DNA from: Haemophilus sp. CCUG 60358
GTDB taxonomy: Bacteria; Pseudomonadota; Gammaproteobacteria; Enterobacterales; Pasteurellaceae
Direction of reading: 5' to 3'
NCBI RefSeq assembly: GCF_001679485.1
Contig: NZ_LZOZ01000003.1
Coordinates: 26,361 to 90,360 of the forward strand
Length of the DNA: 64,000 nt
The notes beneath the pieces were generated by a model. The model was not told the DNA's origin, did no database searches, and worked only from the letters and a program-made list of their open reading frames with translations. Shown here one piece after another: positions 1 through 11,162 of this stretch (positions are counted from its first letter, which is position 1; every line of letters begins with the position of its first letter). A program made the translations under genes and the position numbers.

Positions 1-559
1 AGTGTTATTAACCAGTGATGCGCGTGAAGTGTTCCACATTGCATTACTTTTAGATGGTAAATCACCGAACACTAAGAATGAAGAAGACATTAAAGCCGCT
101 TATGAGCGCTTACTGAAATTGTTACCAAATGTAGTGACCTTTAACTCTGATTCGCCAGAAGTGCCGTTTGTTCAAGGTGAAGCTTCTATCGGTATGTTAT
201 GGAATGGTTCAGCTTATTTAGCACACAAAGAAAATCCAAGTATCCAATTTGTGTATCCAAAAGAAGGCGCAATTTTCTGGATGGATAACTACGCGATTCC
301 AAAAGGTGCGAAAAATACAGAGGGCGCTTATAAATTTATCGACTTCTTACTTCGCCCTGAAAATGCGAAATTAGTGGTTGAAAAAATGGGCTTCTCAATG
401 CCAAATGAAGGCGTGAAAGCGTTACTTTCACCTGAAATGGCGAATAACCCAACCTTGTTCCCATCTGCTGAAAACATTGAAAAAGGCATTATGCAAGGCG
501 ATGTGGGCGAAGCAGTGGACATTTACGAAAAATATTGGAATAAATTAAAAACCAATTAA
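1..559 (+). CDS. potD: Spermidine/putrescine-binding protein PotD, C-terminal part
   Basis: This is the C-terminal part of a periplasmic polyamine-binding protein of an ABC importer. The reading frame is open through the left edge, so the signal peptide and N-terminal lobe lie outside the window. The visible 185 or so residues contain the family's typical stretch [11 protein letters not shown] at the edge, then [30 protein letters not shown] and [13 protein letters not shown], which line the ligand cleft and the second lobe of PotD and PotF proteins. PotD delivers spermidine or putrescine to the PotABC membrane complex, and the other pot genes would be expected upstream. A hairpin made of two uptake signals follows the stop directly. 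Whether this is the main PotD or a paralogue cannot be told from the fragment. Confidence 0.9.
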   Translation, partial: VLLTSDAREVFHIALLLDGKSPNTKNEEDIKAAYERLLKLLPNVVTFNSDSPEVPFVQGEASIGMLWNGSAYLAHKENPSIQFVYPKEGAIFWMDNYAIPKGAKNTEGAYKFIDFLLRPENAKLVVEKMGFSMPNEGVKALLSPEMANNPTLFPSAENIEKGIMQGDVGEAVDIYEKYWNKLKTN

Positions 560-572
560 TCAAATATTGATG

Positions 573-601
573 AAAAGTGCGGTGAATTTGACCGCACTTT
601 T
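573..601 (+). terminator. potD terminator formed by an inverted uptake-signal pair
   Basis: An AAAAGTGCGGT arm (573-583), a 7-nt loop and an ACCGCACTTTT arm (591-601) form an 11-bp stem ending in a short T run 13 bases after the potD stop. Each arm is a DNA uptake signal core, so the element can serve both as terminator and as uptake site. Confidence 0.8.
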
Positions 602-620
602 GCTTTGTAAAGGATGACAA

Positions 621-1034
621 ATGAGTTTTCTTGAGCGGCTTTTTCATGCAATCTTGTTTGAAACCACGGTTGTGTTGCTTTCTGTTTTCGCTTTGTATTT
701 CTTTACAGAAGAAAGTGTTTCTATTCTCTTTGGGTCCATGGTACTGGTTTCCTTAACCGCCATGCTATGGAACCTCGTTTTTAATTATTTTATTGATAAA
801 GTCTTTACGGGGCCGCGAGAAAAGCGAGGTGTCATATTTCGTACTTTACATGCCATTTCATTTGAGGGCGGTTTACTTATTTTCACCGTGCCGATCATTG
901 CTTACTTTTTAAAAGTGGATTGGATTACAGCTTTTATGATGGATTTCAGCTTAACGGTGATGGTAACCGTTTATACCTTTATTTTTAATTGGGTGTATGA
1001 TCACGCACGATTGCTATTTATTAAGCGTGAATGA
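621..1034 (+). CDS. PACE family efflux transporter (bacterial transmembrane pair protein)
   Basis: This 137-residue inner-membrane protein consists of four predicted transmembrane helices arranged as two similar pairs. Each pair starts with a short R/E-rich N-terminal piece (MSFLERLFHAILFE at 1-14; EKRGVIFRTLHAISFEGG in the second half). That is the layout of the bacterial transmembrane pair domain found in proteobacterial antimicrobial compound efflux (PACE) proteins such as AceI. Known members export biguanides or polyamine-like compounds by proton exchange. The acidic residue in the first helix of each repeat (E14 and the E of FEGG) matches the conserved glutamate of the family. It sits after potD with its own ribosome site (AAGGATGACAAATG). 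The substrate cannot be inferred. Confidence 0.82.
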   Translation: MSFLERLFHAILFETTVVLLSVFALYFFTEESVSILFGSMVLVSLTAMLWNLVFNYFIDKVFTGPREKRGVIFRTLHAISFEGGLLIFTVPIIAYFLKVDWITAFMMDFSLTVMVTVYTFIFNWVYDHARLLFIKRE

Positions 1035-1061
1035 TGAAACGGGAAATAGTAAAAAAGAATA

Positions 1062-1102
1062 AAAAGTGCGGTCAAAATCTCTAGTGTTTTGACCGCACTT
1101 TG
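1062..1102. terminator. Bidirectional uptake-signal hairpin between the PACE gene and purB
   Basis: AAAGTGCGGTCAAAA (1063-1077) and TTTTGACCGCACTTT (1087-1101) form a perfect 15-bp stem with a 9-nt loop between two convergent genes. A/T runs flank both sides, so it can terminate transcription in either direction. Confidence 0.85.
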
Positions 1103-1137
1103 ATTTTTTAGGGCATAAAAAGATGCTCTTTTATTTA

Positions 1138-3145
<2,008 letters not shown>

Positions 3146-3285
3146 TGGGACTATAGATTGTAAGTTGTAGAAATTTTGGGCGTAATATAGCATTTTTACA
3201 CATTGTTTTGAACTCAATCATTAAAAAACGCCCTATCTTTTGTTATCATAGCGCCAATTCAGTTTACAGAATGAAAGGATAACCA

Positions 3286-4290
3286 ATGACAAAACCAATT
3301 GTATTCAGTGGCGTGCAGCCTTCCGGCGAATTAACTATCGGGAATTATTTAGGTGCACTTCGCAACTGGGTGAAAATGCAAGAAGATTATGAGTGTATTT
3401 TCTGCGTGGTGGATTTACATGCCATCACGGTACGTCAAGACCCTGCGGCACTTCGCAAGGCAACGCTTGATGTGCTCGCCCTTTACTTAGCTTGTGGCAT
3501 TGATCCGAATAAAAGCACGATCTTCGTGCAATCTCATGTACCAGAACATACTCAACTAAGCTGGGTATTAAACTGCTACACCTATTTTGGTGAAATGAGC
3601 CGTATGACTCAATTTAAAGATAAATCAGCACGTTATGCCGAAAATATTAACGTGGGTTTATTTGATTACCCGGTTTTAATGGCAGCAGATATCTTACTTT
3701 ACCAAGCGAAAAGCGTGCCGGTAGGGGATGACCAAAAACAACATTTAGAAATCACTCGCGATATTGCCGCTCGTTTTAATGCTCTTTATGGTGATATTTT
3801 CACGATTCCTGAAATTTTCTTAGGCAAAGCAGGCGCGCGTATTATGTCTTTACAAGATCCTGATAAAAAAATGTCAAAATCAGATGATAACCGTAATAAC
3901 GTGGTGACCTTGCTTGAAGATCCAAAATCGGTGGCGAAAAAAATTAAACGTGCGGTAACAGATTCTGATGAACCACCTGTTGTACGTTATGACGTAAAAA
4001 ACAAAGCGGGCGTGTCTAACTTATTAGATATCCTTTCTGCAGTAACTGATAAATCTGTGGCAGAACTTGAAAAAGAATTTGAAGGTAAAATGTACGGCCA
4101 CTTAAAAACAGCCGTTGCAGATGAAGTGTCAAACTTACTTGCTGGTTTACAAGAACGTTTCTATCAATATCGTAATGATGAAGCACTTTTAGACGAGATT
4201 TTACGTCAAGGTGCGGAAAAAGCCCGTGCAAGAGCAAAAGCAACCCTTGACAAAGTGTACGAAGCCGTAGGCTTTGTTGCAGCAAAATAA
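3286..4290 (+). CDS. trpS: Tryptophanyl-tRNA synthetase
   Basis: This class I aminoacyl-tRNA synthetase charges tRNA-Trp and works as a dimer in the cytoplasm. The 334-residue length is standard for the bacterial enzyme. The HIGH-like nucleotide-binding motif is [14 protein letters not shown] near residues 11-24. The KMSKS motif occurs literally at residues 195-199 within [12 protein letters not shown]. The tryptophan pocket region includes VDLHAITV and [12 protein letters not shown]. An AAGGAT ribosome site precedes the ATG. It is divergent from hflD-purB and has its own terminator. Confidence 0.98.
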   Translation: MTKPIVFSGVQPSGELTIGNYLGALRNWVKMQEDYECIFCVVDLHAITVRQDPAALRKATLDVLALYLACGIDPNKSTIFVQSHVPEHTQLSWVLNCYTYFGEMSRMTQFKDKSARYAENINVGLFDYPVLMAADILLYQAKSVPVGDDQKQHLEITRDIAARFNALYGDIFTIPEIFLGKAGARIMSLQDPDKKMSKSDDNRNNVVTLLEDPKSVAKKIKRAVTDSDEPPVVRYDVKNKAGVSNLLDILSAVTDKSVAELEKEFEGKMYGHLKTAVADEVSNLLAGLQERFYQYRNDEALLDEILRQGAEKARARAKATLDKVYEAVGFVAAK

Positions 4291-4303
4291 TTTTAAACTT
4301 AAT

Positions 4304-4329
4304 AAGCCGTGTTCTGTCACGGCTTTTTT
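4304..4329 (+). terminator. trpS intrinsic terminator
   Basis: AAGCCGTG (4304-4311), a 6-nt loop and CACGGCTT (4318-4325) form an 8-bp stem running into TTTT. It stands 13 bases after the trpS stop and before the ribosome site of the next gene. Confidence 0.85.
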
Positions 4330-4345
4330 AGATAAGGAGAAAAAT

Positions 4346-4636
4346 ATGGCTATTCAAACTGAAAAACCAATTGAATGTGTAGGTTGTAATACTTTCGATA
4401 TGAAATCATTGTTTGATAACAGCGATTGTAGTTTACCTATCGAACAGTTTTACGCCACTCGTCAAGATGCAGAAGGTGCATTGGAATATTTCACGTTAAA
4501 AGCACGTGATATCGAAAGTGAACCTTGTCAAATTCAGTCTGAAATTCAACAGGTTGAAGAGGGATATGTACTTAAAGCGGTTTTCACATTCTGCTGCCAA
4601 GCGGAATTAGTGATTTTCCAAATGAAACTTTCGTAA
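4346..4636 (+). CDS. YfcZ/YiiS family protein of unknown function
   Basis: This small soluble protein of 96 residues resembles the YfcZ/YiiS (DUF406) family, whose biochemical role is not established. Visible features are a Cys pair near the start (ECVGCNTFD), a further Cys in SDCSL, and FCCQAE near the C-terminus. The alternation of acidic segments and beta-like stretches suggests a compact alpha/beta fold. The frame is open back to 4274 inside trpS, but the ATG at 4346 has an ideal AAGGAG ribosome site and gives the family N-terminus [15 protein letters not shown], so it is used. The cysteines could bind metal or respond to redox state, which is only inference. Confidence 0.75.
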   Translation: MAIQTEKPIECVGCNTFDMKSLFDNSDCSLPIEQFYATRQDAEGALEYFTLKARDIESEPCQIQSEIQQVEEGYVLKAVFTFCCQAELVIFQMKLS

Positions 4637-4668
4637 GTGATGACTTACTCTAGAAAACAGCGTTTTTT

Positions 4669-5457
4669 GTGACCGCACTTTCAGATATTTATGTTCCCCT
4701 GCATCGTATTATTCCTTTTTCTAATGTTGAAGGGCAGGGGAATCGTACCAGTATTTTCTTACAAGGCTGTAAGCTAAACTGCCTTTATTGCCATAATCCA
4801 GAAACTATTCCTCGTTATACGGAAGGGGCTCATCAAGTCAGTCTGCAGTATTTGTATGAGCAAGTAATGGATGCAGTACCTTTCATTCGTGGTGTGACGG
4901 TTTCCGGCGGGGAACCCACCATTCACCATAAAAAGCTCGTTCCGTTGTTTAAAAAGCTACGTGAGGAAGGGCTAACTTGCTATTTAGATAGCAGTGGTTT
5001 CTTTGAATTTGAAGCAATTCGACCTTTAATTGATGTGACAGACAAATTTCTCTTTGACCTGAAAGGAGAAGGGCTTGGCTTACAAAGTTTGTGCTTTGAT
5101 AGACAAAATCGCCAAGGCATTGTCCCTCAAAACATCATTCCTACTCATCAACATATCAAGCAAGAAAATTTAGATCGCAATTTGAAGAATTTGGCGCAAT
5201 TATTACCATTAAATAAAGTGGAAGAAGTGCGGTTAGTTTATGTGACGAATTTTTTTGATGCAGAACAGTTAGTGGAAAAAGTCGCTTCTTTATTGAAAAA
5301 TTATCAGGATGTTTTGTTCAAAATTATTCGAATGCACACAAAAGGTGCACGAGACGCTGAAGGGCTCAGCCCTTATGTCCCAACTGTTGAGCAGACCCAA
5401 GAACTTGAAAACTATGCGAAATTTTGTGGTCTGACCAAAATTGTGACCATTTTATAA
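4669..5457 (+). CDS. yjjW: YjjW-type radical SAM glycyl-radical enzyme activase
   Basis: This protein is predicted to use S-adenosylmethionine and one 4Fe-4S cluster to place a glycyl radical on a partner enzyme. The cluster ligands C34, C38 and C41 are in GCKLNCLYCHNP, the GGE motif is at 80-82 (TVSGGEPT), and LFDLKG and VYVTNFF follow the radical SAM barrel layout. At 262 residues it is shorter than E. coli YjjW because the extra ferredoxin-like cysteine block between CHNP and GGE is absent. The start is a GTG without a clear ribosome site, and the first codons lie within an uptake signal (GTGACCGCACTTTC). The usual partner, a YjjI-like glycyl radical enzyme, is not beside it; nupC follows and the YfcZ-like gene precedes. 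Confidence 0.85.
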   Translation: MTALSDIYVPLHRIIPFSNVEGQGNRTSIFLQGCKLNCLYCHNPETIPRYTEGAHQVSLQYLYEQVMDAVPFIRGVTVSGGEPTIHHKKLVPLFKKLREEGLTCYLDSSGFFEFEAIRPLIDVTDKFLFDLKGEGLGLQSLCFDRQNRQGIVPQNIIPTHQHIKQENLDRNLKNLAQLLPLNKVEEVRLVYVTNFFDAEQLVEKVASLLKNYQDVLFKIIRMHTKGARDAEGLSPYVPTVEQTQELENYAKFCGLTKIVTIL

Positions 5458-5563
5458 GCAAACATATCGAAAAGTAGCAAAAATATTCCGACTTTTTACC
5501 GAAAAACAAGTAGAATAGGACAATTTTATTCACTTACTTATCTAACCAACCTAGGGGAAAAAA

Positions 5564-6811
5564 ATGGGTATTTTAGGTAGCGTTTTAGGCATTGTCGTAT
5601 TACTGGTCATTGCCGTATTATTTTCAAATAATCGTAAGGCGATTAATTTACGTACTGTATTAGGGGCTTTGGCGATCCAAATCGGATTTGCGGCCCTTAT
5701 TTTGTATGTGCCGTATGGCCGTGATGCATTACAAGCGACAGCAAATGGAGTGTCAAATGTTATTGCGTATGGTAACGAAGGGATTAATTTCGTCTTTGGT
5801 GGATTAGCAGATCCTTCAAATGTCGGCTTTATCTTTGCGGTGAAAGTTTTACCAATCATCGTCTTTTTCTCCGGTTTAATTTCTGTGCTTTATTACTTAG
5901 GTATCATGCAAGCCGTCATCAAAGTGATCGGTGGTGCATTACAAGCGGCATTAGGCACATCAAAAGCAGAATCAATGTCTGCTGCAGCGAACATCTTCGT
6001 TGGTCAAACAGAAGCACCGTTAGTGGTTCGTCCTTACATTAAAAACATGACCCAATCTGAATTGTTCGCCATCATGGCGGGTGGTACAGCCTCTATCGCG
6101 GGTTCTGTAATGGCGGGTTATGCAGGAATGGGCGTGCCGTTGACTTACTTAATTGCCGCATCTTTCATGGCTGCACCTGCAGGTTTATTATTTGCGAAAA
6201 TTTTATTCCCACAAACTGAACAATTTAACGATAAACAACCTGAAACGGATGATAGCGAAAAACCAACCAACGTGCTTGAAGCAATGGCAGGTGGTGCGAG
6301 TGCAGGTATGCAATTAGCGTTAAACGTCGGTGCGATGTTAATCGCATTCGTGGGTTTAATCGCTTTAGTTAACGGTATTTTAGGTGGTGTAGGCGGCTGG
6401 TTCGGTTACGCTGACTTAACGTTACAATCAATCTTTGGTTGGATCTTCAAACCATTAGCGTACTTAATCGGTGTATCTTGGGATGAATCTGCCATCGCCG
6501 GTCAAATGATTGGTATGAAATTAGCTGTTAACGAATTCGTGGGTTACTTAGAGTTCGCGAAATACTTACAACCAGATACAGCAGTTGTATTAAGTGAAAA
6601 AACTAAAGCAATTATTACTTTCGCATTATGTGGTTTCGCTAACTTCAGCTCTATCGCAATCTTAATCGGCGGTATCGGTGGTATGGCACCAAATCGTCGT
6701 GGTGATGTTGCGCGCTTAGGTTTAAAAGCAGTTGTAGCGGGTACATTAGCTAACTTAATGAGTGCGACTATCGCAGGTTTATTCATCGAGTTAAGCGGCG
6801 TAGCAATGTAA
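5564..6811 (+). CDS. nupC: NupC family nucleoside transporter
   Basis: This 415-residue inner-membrane protein of the concentrative nucleoside transporter family imports nucleosides with a cation. The hydrophobic profile supports about eight to ten membrane helices plus re-entrant segments. Family motifs include [14 protein letters not shown] near residues 146-159, [13 protein letters not shown] near 185, and EFVGYLEF and [11 protein letters not shown] in the second half, which build the nucleoside and cation sites. The ribosome site is AGGGGAAAAAAATG. Its neighbour deoD phosphorolyses purine nucleosides, so uptake and breakdown are paired. The exact substrate range cannot be read from the sequence. 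Confidence 0.92.
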   Translation: MGILGSVLGIVVLLVIAVLFSNNRKAINLRTVLGALAIQIGFAALILYVPYGRDALQATANGVSNVIAYGNEGINFVFGGLADPSNVGFIFAVKVLPIIVFFSGLISVLYYLGIMQAVIKVIGGALQAALGTSKAESMSAAANIFVGQTEAPLVVRPYIKNMTQSELFAIMAGGTASIAGSVMAGYAGMGVPLTYLIAASFMAAPAGLLFAKILFPQTEQFNDKQPETDDSEKPTNVLEAMAGGASAGMQLALNVGAMLIAFVGLIALVNGILGGVGGWFGYADLTLQSIFGWIFKPLAYLIGVSWDESAIAGQMIGMKLAVNEFVGYLEFAKYLQPDTAVVLSEKTKAIITFALCGFANFSSIAILIGGIGGMAPNRRGDVARLGLKAVVAGTLANLMSATIAGLFIELSGVAM

Positions 6812-6847
6812 TTAAAATGTGGTGAATTTTGACCGCACTTTATCTCT

Positions 6848-6874
6848 CAACACCACGAATCATTCGTGGTGTTG
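6848..6874 (+). terminator. Long perfect hairpin after nupC
   Basis: CAACACCACGAAT (6848-6860) and ATTCGTGGTGTTG (6862-6874) are perfect inverted 13-mers separated by one base. The T tail is poor (TACTTTAAAG), so it may attenuate rather than fully stop transcription into deoD. It could also be a 3' end stabilising hairpin. Confidence 0.6.
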
Positions 6875-6887
6875 TACTTTAAAGCAA

Positions 6888-6903
6888 GCGAAAACGTTTG
6901 CTT
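6888..6903. promoter_or_regulatory. Candidate PurR operator upstream of deoD
   Basis: GCGAAAACGTTTGCTT matches the PurR consensus ACGCAAACGTTTGCGT at 13 of 16 positions, including the central AAACGTTTGC block. It lies 37 bp before the deoD start. Other LacI-family regulators bind related palindromes, so the regulator is an inference. Confidence 0.55.
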
Positions 6904-6939
6904 AAATGACTTTTTATTTATCAACAAGAGGAAAAAACA

Positions 6940-7656
6940 ATGACTCCACATATTAACGCTCCTGAAGGCGCATTTGCAGATGTTGTATTAATGCCAGGCG
7001 ATCCGCTTCGTGCAAAATATATTGCTGAAACATTCTTAGAAGATGCGAAAGAAGTGACTAACGTTCGCAATATGTTGGGTTACACCGGTACTTATAAAGG
7101 TCGTCGTATCTCTGTTATGGGTCACGGTATGGGTATCCCATCTTGCTCAATTTATGCGAAAGAATTAATTACTGAATACGGCGTGAAAAAAATCATCCGT
7201 GTTGGTTCTTGTGGTGCCGTACGTATGGACGTTAAATTACGTGATGTAGTTATCGGCCTTGGTGCATGTACTGATTCAAAAGTAAACCGTATCCGTTTCA
7301 AAGATAACGATTTTGCTGCAATTGCTGATTTTGATATGGCACAAGCAGCGGTTCAAGCAGCGAAAGAAAAAGGTAAGCAAGTTCGCGTAGGGAATCTCTT
7401 CTCTGCAGACTTATTCTATACGCCAGATTTCGAAATGTTTGATGTGATGGAAAAATACGGCATCTTAGGCGTAGAAATGGAAGCAGCGGGTATCTATGGT
7501 GTAGCAGCAGAATATGGTGCAAAAGCACTTTGTATCTGTACCGTTTCAGACCATATTCGTACACACGAACAAACTACTGCAGAAGAACGTCAATTAACCT
7601 TCAATGATATGATTGAAATTGCGTTAGAGTCCGTATTAATTGGTGATAAAGCATAA
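6940..7656 (+). CDS. deoD: Purine nucleoside phosphorylase, DeoD type
   Basis: DeoD splits purine (deoxy)nucleosides with phosphate into base and (deoxy)ribose-1-phosphate. It acts as a cytoplasmic hexamer in purine salvage. The 238-residue length is standard. Diagnostic segments are [16 protein letters not shown] (phosphate-binding Gly and Arg), [25 protein letters not shown] for the ribose site, and CTVSDHIRT with the catalytic Asp near position 204. The ATG has a GAGGAA ribosome site. It follows nupC in the same direction, separated by a hairpin and a PurR-like palindrome, so it may be controlled independently of nupC. Confidence 0.97.
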   Translation: MTPHINAPEGAFADVVLMPGDPLRAKYIAETFLEDAKEVTNVRNMLGYTGTYKGRRISVMGHGMGIPSCSIYAKELITEYGVKKIIRVGSCGAVRMDVKLRDVVIGLGACTDSKVNRIRFKDNDFAAIADFDMAQAAVQAAKEKGKQVRVGNLFSADLFYTPDFEMFDVMEKYGILGVEMEAAGIYGVAAEYGAKALCICTVSDHIRTHEQTTAEERQLTFNDMIEIALESVLIGDKA

Positions 7657-7677
7657 TTTATCCGATTGATAAAATAA

Positions 7678-7706
7678 AAAAGAGCGGTTAATTTGACCGC
7701 TCTTTT
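7678..7706. terminator. deoD/greB hairpin made of altered uptake signals
   Basis: AAAAGAGCGGT and ACCGCTCTTTT form an 11-bp stem with a 7-nt loop between convergent deoD and greB. Relative to the uptake core AAGTGCGGT both arms carry the same T-to-A difference, with the other strand compensating, so the hairpin is intact but the uptake core is altered. Confidence 0.8.
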
Positions 7707-7720
7707 GTTTTTTATACTTG

Positions 7721-8197
7721 CTATTTTTCATACCAAATTCGGTTCACATAGAGCACGACTTTACCAGAGGGTGTTTCCACATGGATTTCATCATCAACTC
7801 CTTTCCCGATTAAAGCGCGCGCGACGGGAGAATCAATGGAGATCCAGTTTTTAGCGGGATCGAATTCATCGCAGCCGACAAGGCGGTATTGCTTCACTTC
7901 GCCTTCTTCATCTTCTAGCTCAACCCATGCACCGAAAAACACTTTGCCTTCTTGTTTCGGGTGGTAATCCACGATTTGTAACACTTCTAAGCGCTTGGAA
8001 AGGAAACGCACACGGCGATCAATTTCACGTAAACGACGTTTACCGTAAATATATTCTGCGTTTTCACTGCGGTCACCAAGCGCGGCAGCATCTGAAACCG
8101 CTTGGGTAACTTTGGGGCGTTCTTCTTTCCACAAAAATTTAAGTTCTTGGTCAAGGGCAAGCCAGCCTTGACGAGTAATGTAATTTGATTTTGCCAT
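7721..8197 (-). CDS. greB: Transcription elongation factor GreB
   Basis: GreB binds the secondary channel of RNA polymerase and stimulates cleavage of backtracked RNA. The 158 residues show the two-domain layout. An N-terminal antiparallel coiled coil covers roughly 1-75, with DRSENAEYIYGKRRLREIDRR; the acidic tip and Asn-Ala-Glu segment carry the Mg-binding acidic residues. A C-terminal FKBP-like domain follows, with FGAWVELEDEEGE and SPVARALIGKGVDDEI. Retention of YGKRRLREID favours GreB over GreA. The start has only a weak ribosome site. It is divergent from tex, which is also linked to transcription. Confidence 0.95.
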   Translation of the reverse strand: MAKSNYITRQGWLALDQELKFLWKEERPKVTQAVSDAAALGDRSENAEYIYGKRRLREIDRRVRFLSKRLEVLQIVDYHPKQEGKVFFGAWVELEDEEGEVKQYRLVGCDEFDPAKNWISIDSPVARALIGKGVDDEIHVETPSGKVVLYVNRIWYEK

Positions 8198-8230
8198 AAT
8201 GAAAATAAAAGAAATTTTTTTGAATTATAT

Positions 8231-8259
8231 TTGAGCCTGTTGTCTAAAACCAGTATTCT
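8231..8259 (+). promoter_or_regulatory. Possible tex promoter
   Basis: TTGAGC (8231-8236) and TATTCT (8254-8259) are separated by 17 bp in the short greB-tex intergenic region. This is a moderate sigma-70 match only. Confidence 0.3.
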
Positions 8260-8303
8260 ATTCTCGTTTTTATCGAATCCTTTAATAACAAAGAAGTATG
8301 ACA

Positions 8304-10616
8304 ATGTTAAATCAACAAATTAGCCAAATTATTGCGGCAGAATTAACCGTTCAACCCCAACAAATCCTCGCCGCCATTCAATTATTAGATGATGGCAACA
8401 CCATTCCATTTATCGCCCGTTACCGTAAAGAAGCCACAGGTGGCTTAGATGACACTCAACTTCGTCATTTTGAAACCCGTTTAATTTATTTACGTGAATT
8501 AGAAGATCGTCGTCAAACCATTTTGAAATCTATTGAAGAGCAAGGGAAATTGACCGATGAATTGCGTGAAAAAATCCATGCAACACAAAGCAAAACCGAA
8601 TTAGAAGATTTGTATTTGCCATATAAACCGAAACGTCGTACGAAAGGGCAAATTGCGATTGAAGCCGGTCTTGAGCCATTGGCTGATTTACTTTGGAACG
8701 AGCCGAAGAATGATCCTGAAACGGCAGCAGCTGAATTTGTGAATGCTGATAAAGGCGTAACAGATACTAAAGTCGCACTTGATGGCGCACGCTATATTTT
8801 AATGGAACGTTTTGCTGAAGATGCTGGCTTATTAGCGAAAGTCCGTGATTATTTAGCGAAAAATGCCGTTATTGTATCCAAAGTGATCGAAGGCAAAGAG
8901 ACGGAAGGCGCAAAATTCCAAGATTATTTCGATCACCAAGAATTATTGAAAAATGTGCCTTCTCACCGAGCATTAGCCATGTTCCGTGGACGTAATGAGG
9001 GCATTTTACAATTAAGCTTAAATGCGGATCCTGATGCGGAAGAGGGAAGTCGCCAAAGTTATTGTGAAGAGATTATTCGTGATTATTTAGATGTCCGTTT
9101 CACGGGGCAGCCTGCAGATAAATGGCGTGAGCAAGTGATTGCGTGGACATGGAAAATCAAAGTCTCGTTGCATTTAGAAACGGAATTAATGGCAAGTTTA
9201 CGTGAAAAAGCGGAAGAAGAGGCCATTGATGTTTTCGCTCGAAATCTGACCGCACTTTTAATGGCAGCACCGGCTGGCGCGAAAAGCACCATGGGCTTGG
9301 ACCCAGGCTTACGTACGGGAGTTAAAGTTGCCGTAGTAGATAACACAGGTAAATTATTAGATACCACCACCATTTATCCACACACGGGCCGTGAAGCCGA
9401 AGCGCAAGTGGCGATTTTCAGCTTGATCCGCAAACATAACGTGGAATTAATTGCTATTGGTAATGGTACCGCTTCTCGTGAAACCGAACGTTTTGCGAAA
9501 GAGGTGATTAAAGAAATCAAAGAAAATAAACCGCAAACCGTTGTAGTGAGCGAAGCGGGGGCGTCCGTTTATTCTGCTTCTGAATTTGCCGCAAATGAAT
9601 TCCCGAATTTAGATGTCTCTTTACGTGGTGCAGTATCTATCGCCCGTCGTTTACAAGATCCATTGGCGGAATTAGTGAAAATCGAACCGAAAGCCATTGG
9701 TGTAGGGCAATATCAGCACGATGTAAACCAAACCCAACTTGCGCGTAAACTTGATGCGGTGGTGGAAGACTGTGTAAACGCAGTAGGTGTGGATTTGAAT
9801 ACAGCATCCGCGCCATTGCTTGCTCGCGTGGCGGGGATGACAAAAACCTTAGCGCAAAACATTGTGGAATATCGTGATGAAAATGGTCGTTTTGAAAGCC
9901 GTAGTGAATTGAAAAAAGTGCCGCGTTTAGGACCAAAAGCCTTTGAGCAATGTGCAGGCTTTATGCGTATTGCAGACGGGAAAAATCCACTTGATGCTTC
10001 AGGTGTTCACCCAGAAGCGTATCCTGTGGTCGAAAAAATCTTGCAAGCCACCGCGCAATCTATCCAAGATTTAATGGGCAATGCGGGTGTGGTTCGTCAG
10101 CTTGATGCGAAACAATTCATTGATGAGCAATTTGGTTTACCGACCGTTCAAGATATTTTCAAAGAGTTGGAAAAACCGGGGCGCGATCCGCGTGGTGAAT
10201 TTAAAACCGCTGTATTCGCGGAAGGCGTGGAAGAAATCACCGATTTAAAACCAGGTATGATTTTAGAAGGTACCGTCACCAATGTGACCAACTTCGGCGC
10301 ATTTGTGGATATTGGTGTTCACCAAGACGGTTTAGTACACATTTCATCATTAAGTGATAAATTCGTAGAAGATCCACATCAAGTGGTGAAAACTGGCGAT
10401 ATCGTGAAAGTGAAAGTATTAGAAGTAGATGTACCGCGTAAACGTATTGCGTTGACGATGCGATTAGATGAAAGTGCGGTCAAAAATGACGGCAAATCTG
10501 ACCGCACTTTAAGTGCAAAACCAAGAAGTAATGCACCTCGCCAAGATCGCAATCCAAGAGGAAATAGTGCGATGGGGAATGCTTTTGCCGATGCGTTGAA
10601 AAATTGGAAAAAATAA
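8304..10616 (+). CDS. tex: Tex/YhgF family S1-domain RNA-binding protein
   Basis: Tex is a cytoplasmic nucleic-acid-binding protein linked to transcription and translation quality control and, in some pathogens, to toxin gene expression. The domain order is visible. A helical N-terminus ([17 protein letters not shown]) is followed by a YqgF-like RNase H fold starting near residue 330 ([15 protein letters not shown]), helix-hairpin-helix repeats near 500-560 ([27 protein letters not shown]), and an S1 domain near 648-720 ([26 protein letters not shown]). A basic, low-complexity tail ends the protein. An ATG at 8298 is in frame, but 8304 is better spaced from AAGAAG and gives the usual [10 protein letters not shown] start. 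An uptake-signal inverted pair lies in the tail coding sequence. Confidence 0.95.
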   Translation: MLNQQISQIIAAELTVQPQQILAAIQLLDDGNTIPFIARYRKEATGGLDDTQLRHFETRLIYLRELEDRRQTILKSIEEQGKLTDELREKIHATQSKTELEDLYLPYKPKRRTKGQIAIEAGLEPLADLLWNEPKNDPETAAAEFVNADKGVTDTKVALDGARYILMERFAEDAGLLAKVRDYLAKNAVIVSKVIEGKETEGAKFQDYFDHQELLKNVPSHRALAMFRGRNEGILQLSLNADPDAEEGSRQSYCEEIIRDYLDVRFTGQPADKWREQVIAWTWKIKVSLHLETELMASLREKAEEEAIDVFARNLTALLMAAPAGAKSTMGLDPGLRTGVKVAVVDNTGKLLDTTTIYPHTGREAEAQVAIFSLIRKHNVELIAIGNGTASRETERFAKEVIKEIKENKPQTVVVSEAGASVYSASEFAANEFPNLDVSLRGAVSIARRLQDPLAELVKIEPKAIGVGQYQHDVNQTQLARKLDAVVEDCVNAVGVDLNTASAPLLARVAGMTKTLAQNIVEYRDENGRFESRSELKKVPRLGPKAFEQCAGFMRIADGKNPLDASGVHPEAYPVVEKILQATAQSIQDLMGNAGVVRQLDAKQFIDEQFGLPTVQDIFKELEKPGRDPRGEFKTAVFAEGVEEITDLKPGMILEGTVTNVTNFGAFVDIGVHQDGLVHISSLSDKFVEDPHQVVKTGDIVKVKVLEVDVPRKRIALTMRLDESAVKNDGKSDRTLSAKPRSNAPRQDRNPRGNSAMGNAFADALKNWKK
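10471..10510 (+). repeat. Intragenic inverted uptake-signal pair in the tex tail
   Basis: AAAGTGCGGTCA (10471-10482) and TGACCGCACTTT (10499-10510) form a 12-bp inverted repeat inside the coding sequence. They encode parts of the disordered tail (SAV and DRTL). There is no T run and coding continues about 100 bases beyond. Confidence 0.85.
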
Positions 10617-10661
10617 TTTCGTCATTTAGATGAACATTGTGGCCAAATAGGCGTACAATGA

Positions 10662-10696
10662 GGGGGATTTGGTCAATCATCCAATCCCCTTTTTTA
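10662..10696 (+). terminator. tex intrinsic terminator
   Basis: AGGGGATTTGG and CCAATCCCCT pair with one bulged base around an 8-nt loop, followed by TTTTTTATTT. It lies about 45 bases after the tex stop. Confidence 0.75.
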
Positions 10697-10718
10697 TTTC
10701 AACGAAAGGAATATTCTT

Positions 10719-11102
10719 ATGGAAAAAGGTATTCTTGGACCGCATGAAGGCAAGGAGCTGGAATTAATGTTAAGGGGCGAAAAGCAAGTGGCATTATTCA
10801 ATCAGGAGCTTGGTATTCCTGATGCCTTTCTCCCTTATCTTGAGCTAGGAATGCTTCATTCAAAAACGGTGCAACGTCATGTAAATGATGTTTGCTTAAC
10901 TGATTTTATTGTCTATTTACCTCAATCTCTTGCACTCGCTGAACAAATGGAAGTGTTACTTCCTGCAAGTACAGTGAATGGTTTTGATCCAAAAGTGGAA
11001 CGTGAAATCGGCCGAATTCTTGGTTACCGAGAAAAAGATATCGACTACTATATTCAGCATTTTCAAGATAATTTAGAGAAGTATCGGCAGCAGTATAGTT
11101 GA
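10719..11102 (+). CDS. Uncharacterised 127-residue protein
   Basis: I do not recognise a family. The gene has a good AAAGGA ribosome site and base composition like its neighbours, so it is likely real. The product is soluble and acidic with no signal peptide or membrane segment. The first half (EGKELELMLRGEKQVALFN) looks helical. The central part has VYLPQSLALAEQMEVLLP. The C-terminal half is predicted helical, with KVEREIGRILGYREKDIDYYIQHFQ and a tyrosine/glutamine-rich end. It stands alone between the tex terminator and a second small unknown gene. A regulatory or host-interaction role is possible, but nothing in the sequence shows one. Confidence 0.6.
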   Translation: MEKGILGPHEGKELELMLRGEKQVALFNQELGIPDAFLPYLELGMLHSKTVQRHVNDVCLTDFIVYLPQSLALAEQMEVLLPASTVNGFDPKVEREIGRILGYREKDIDYYIQHFQDNLEKYRQQYS

Positions 11103-11162
11103 TTGATGAAGTAATTTAAAAGCCTCCTAACTTTATAATTTATTATGTTATAGGATGAATTT

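Noticed and set aside
3146-3217. Upstream extension of hflD to a TTG start
   Set aside because: The extra 24 residues are not in the family and the internal ATG gives the conserved N-terminus.
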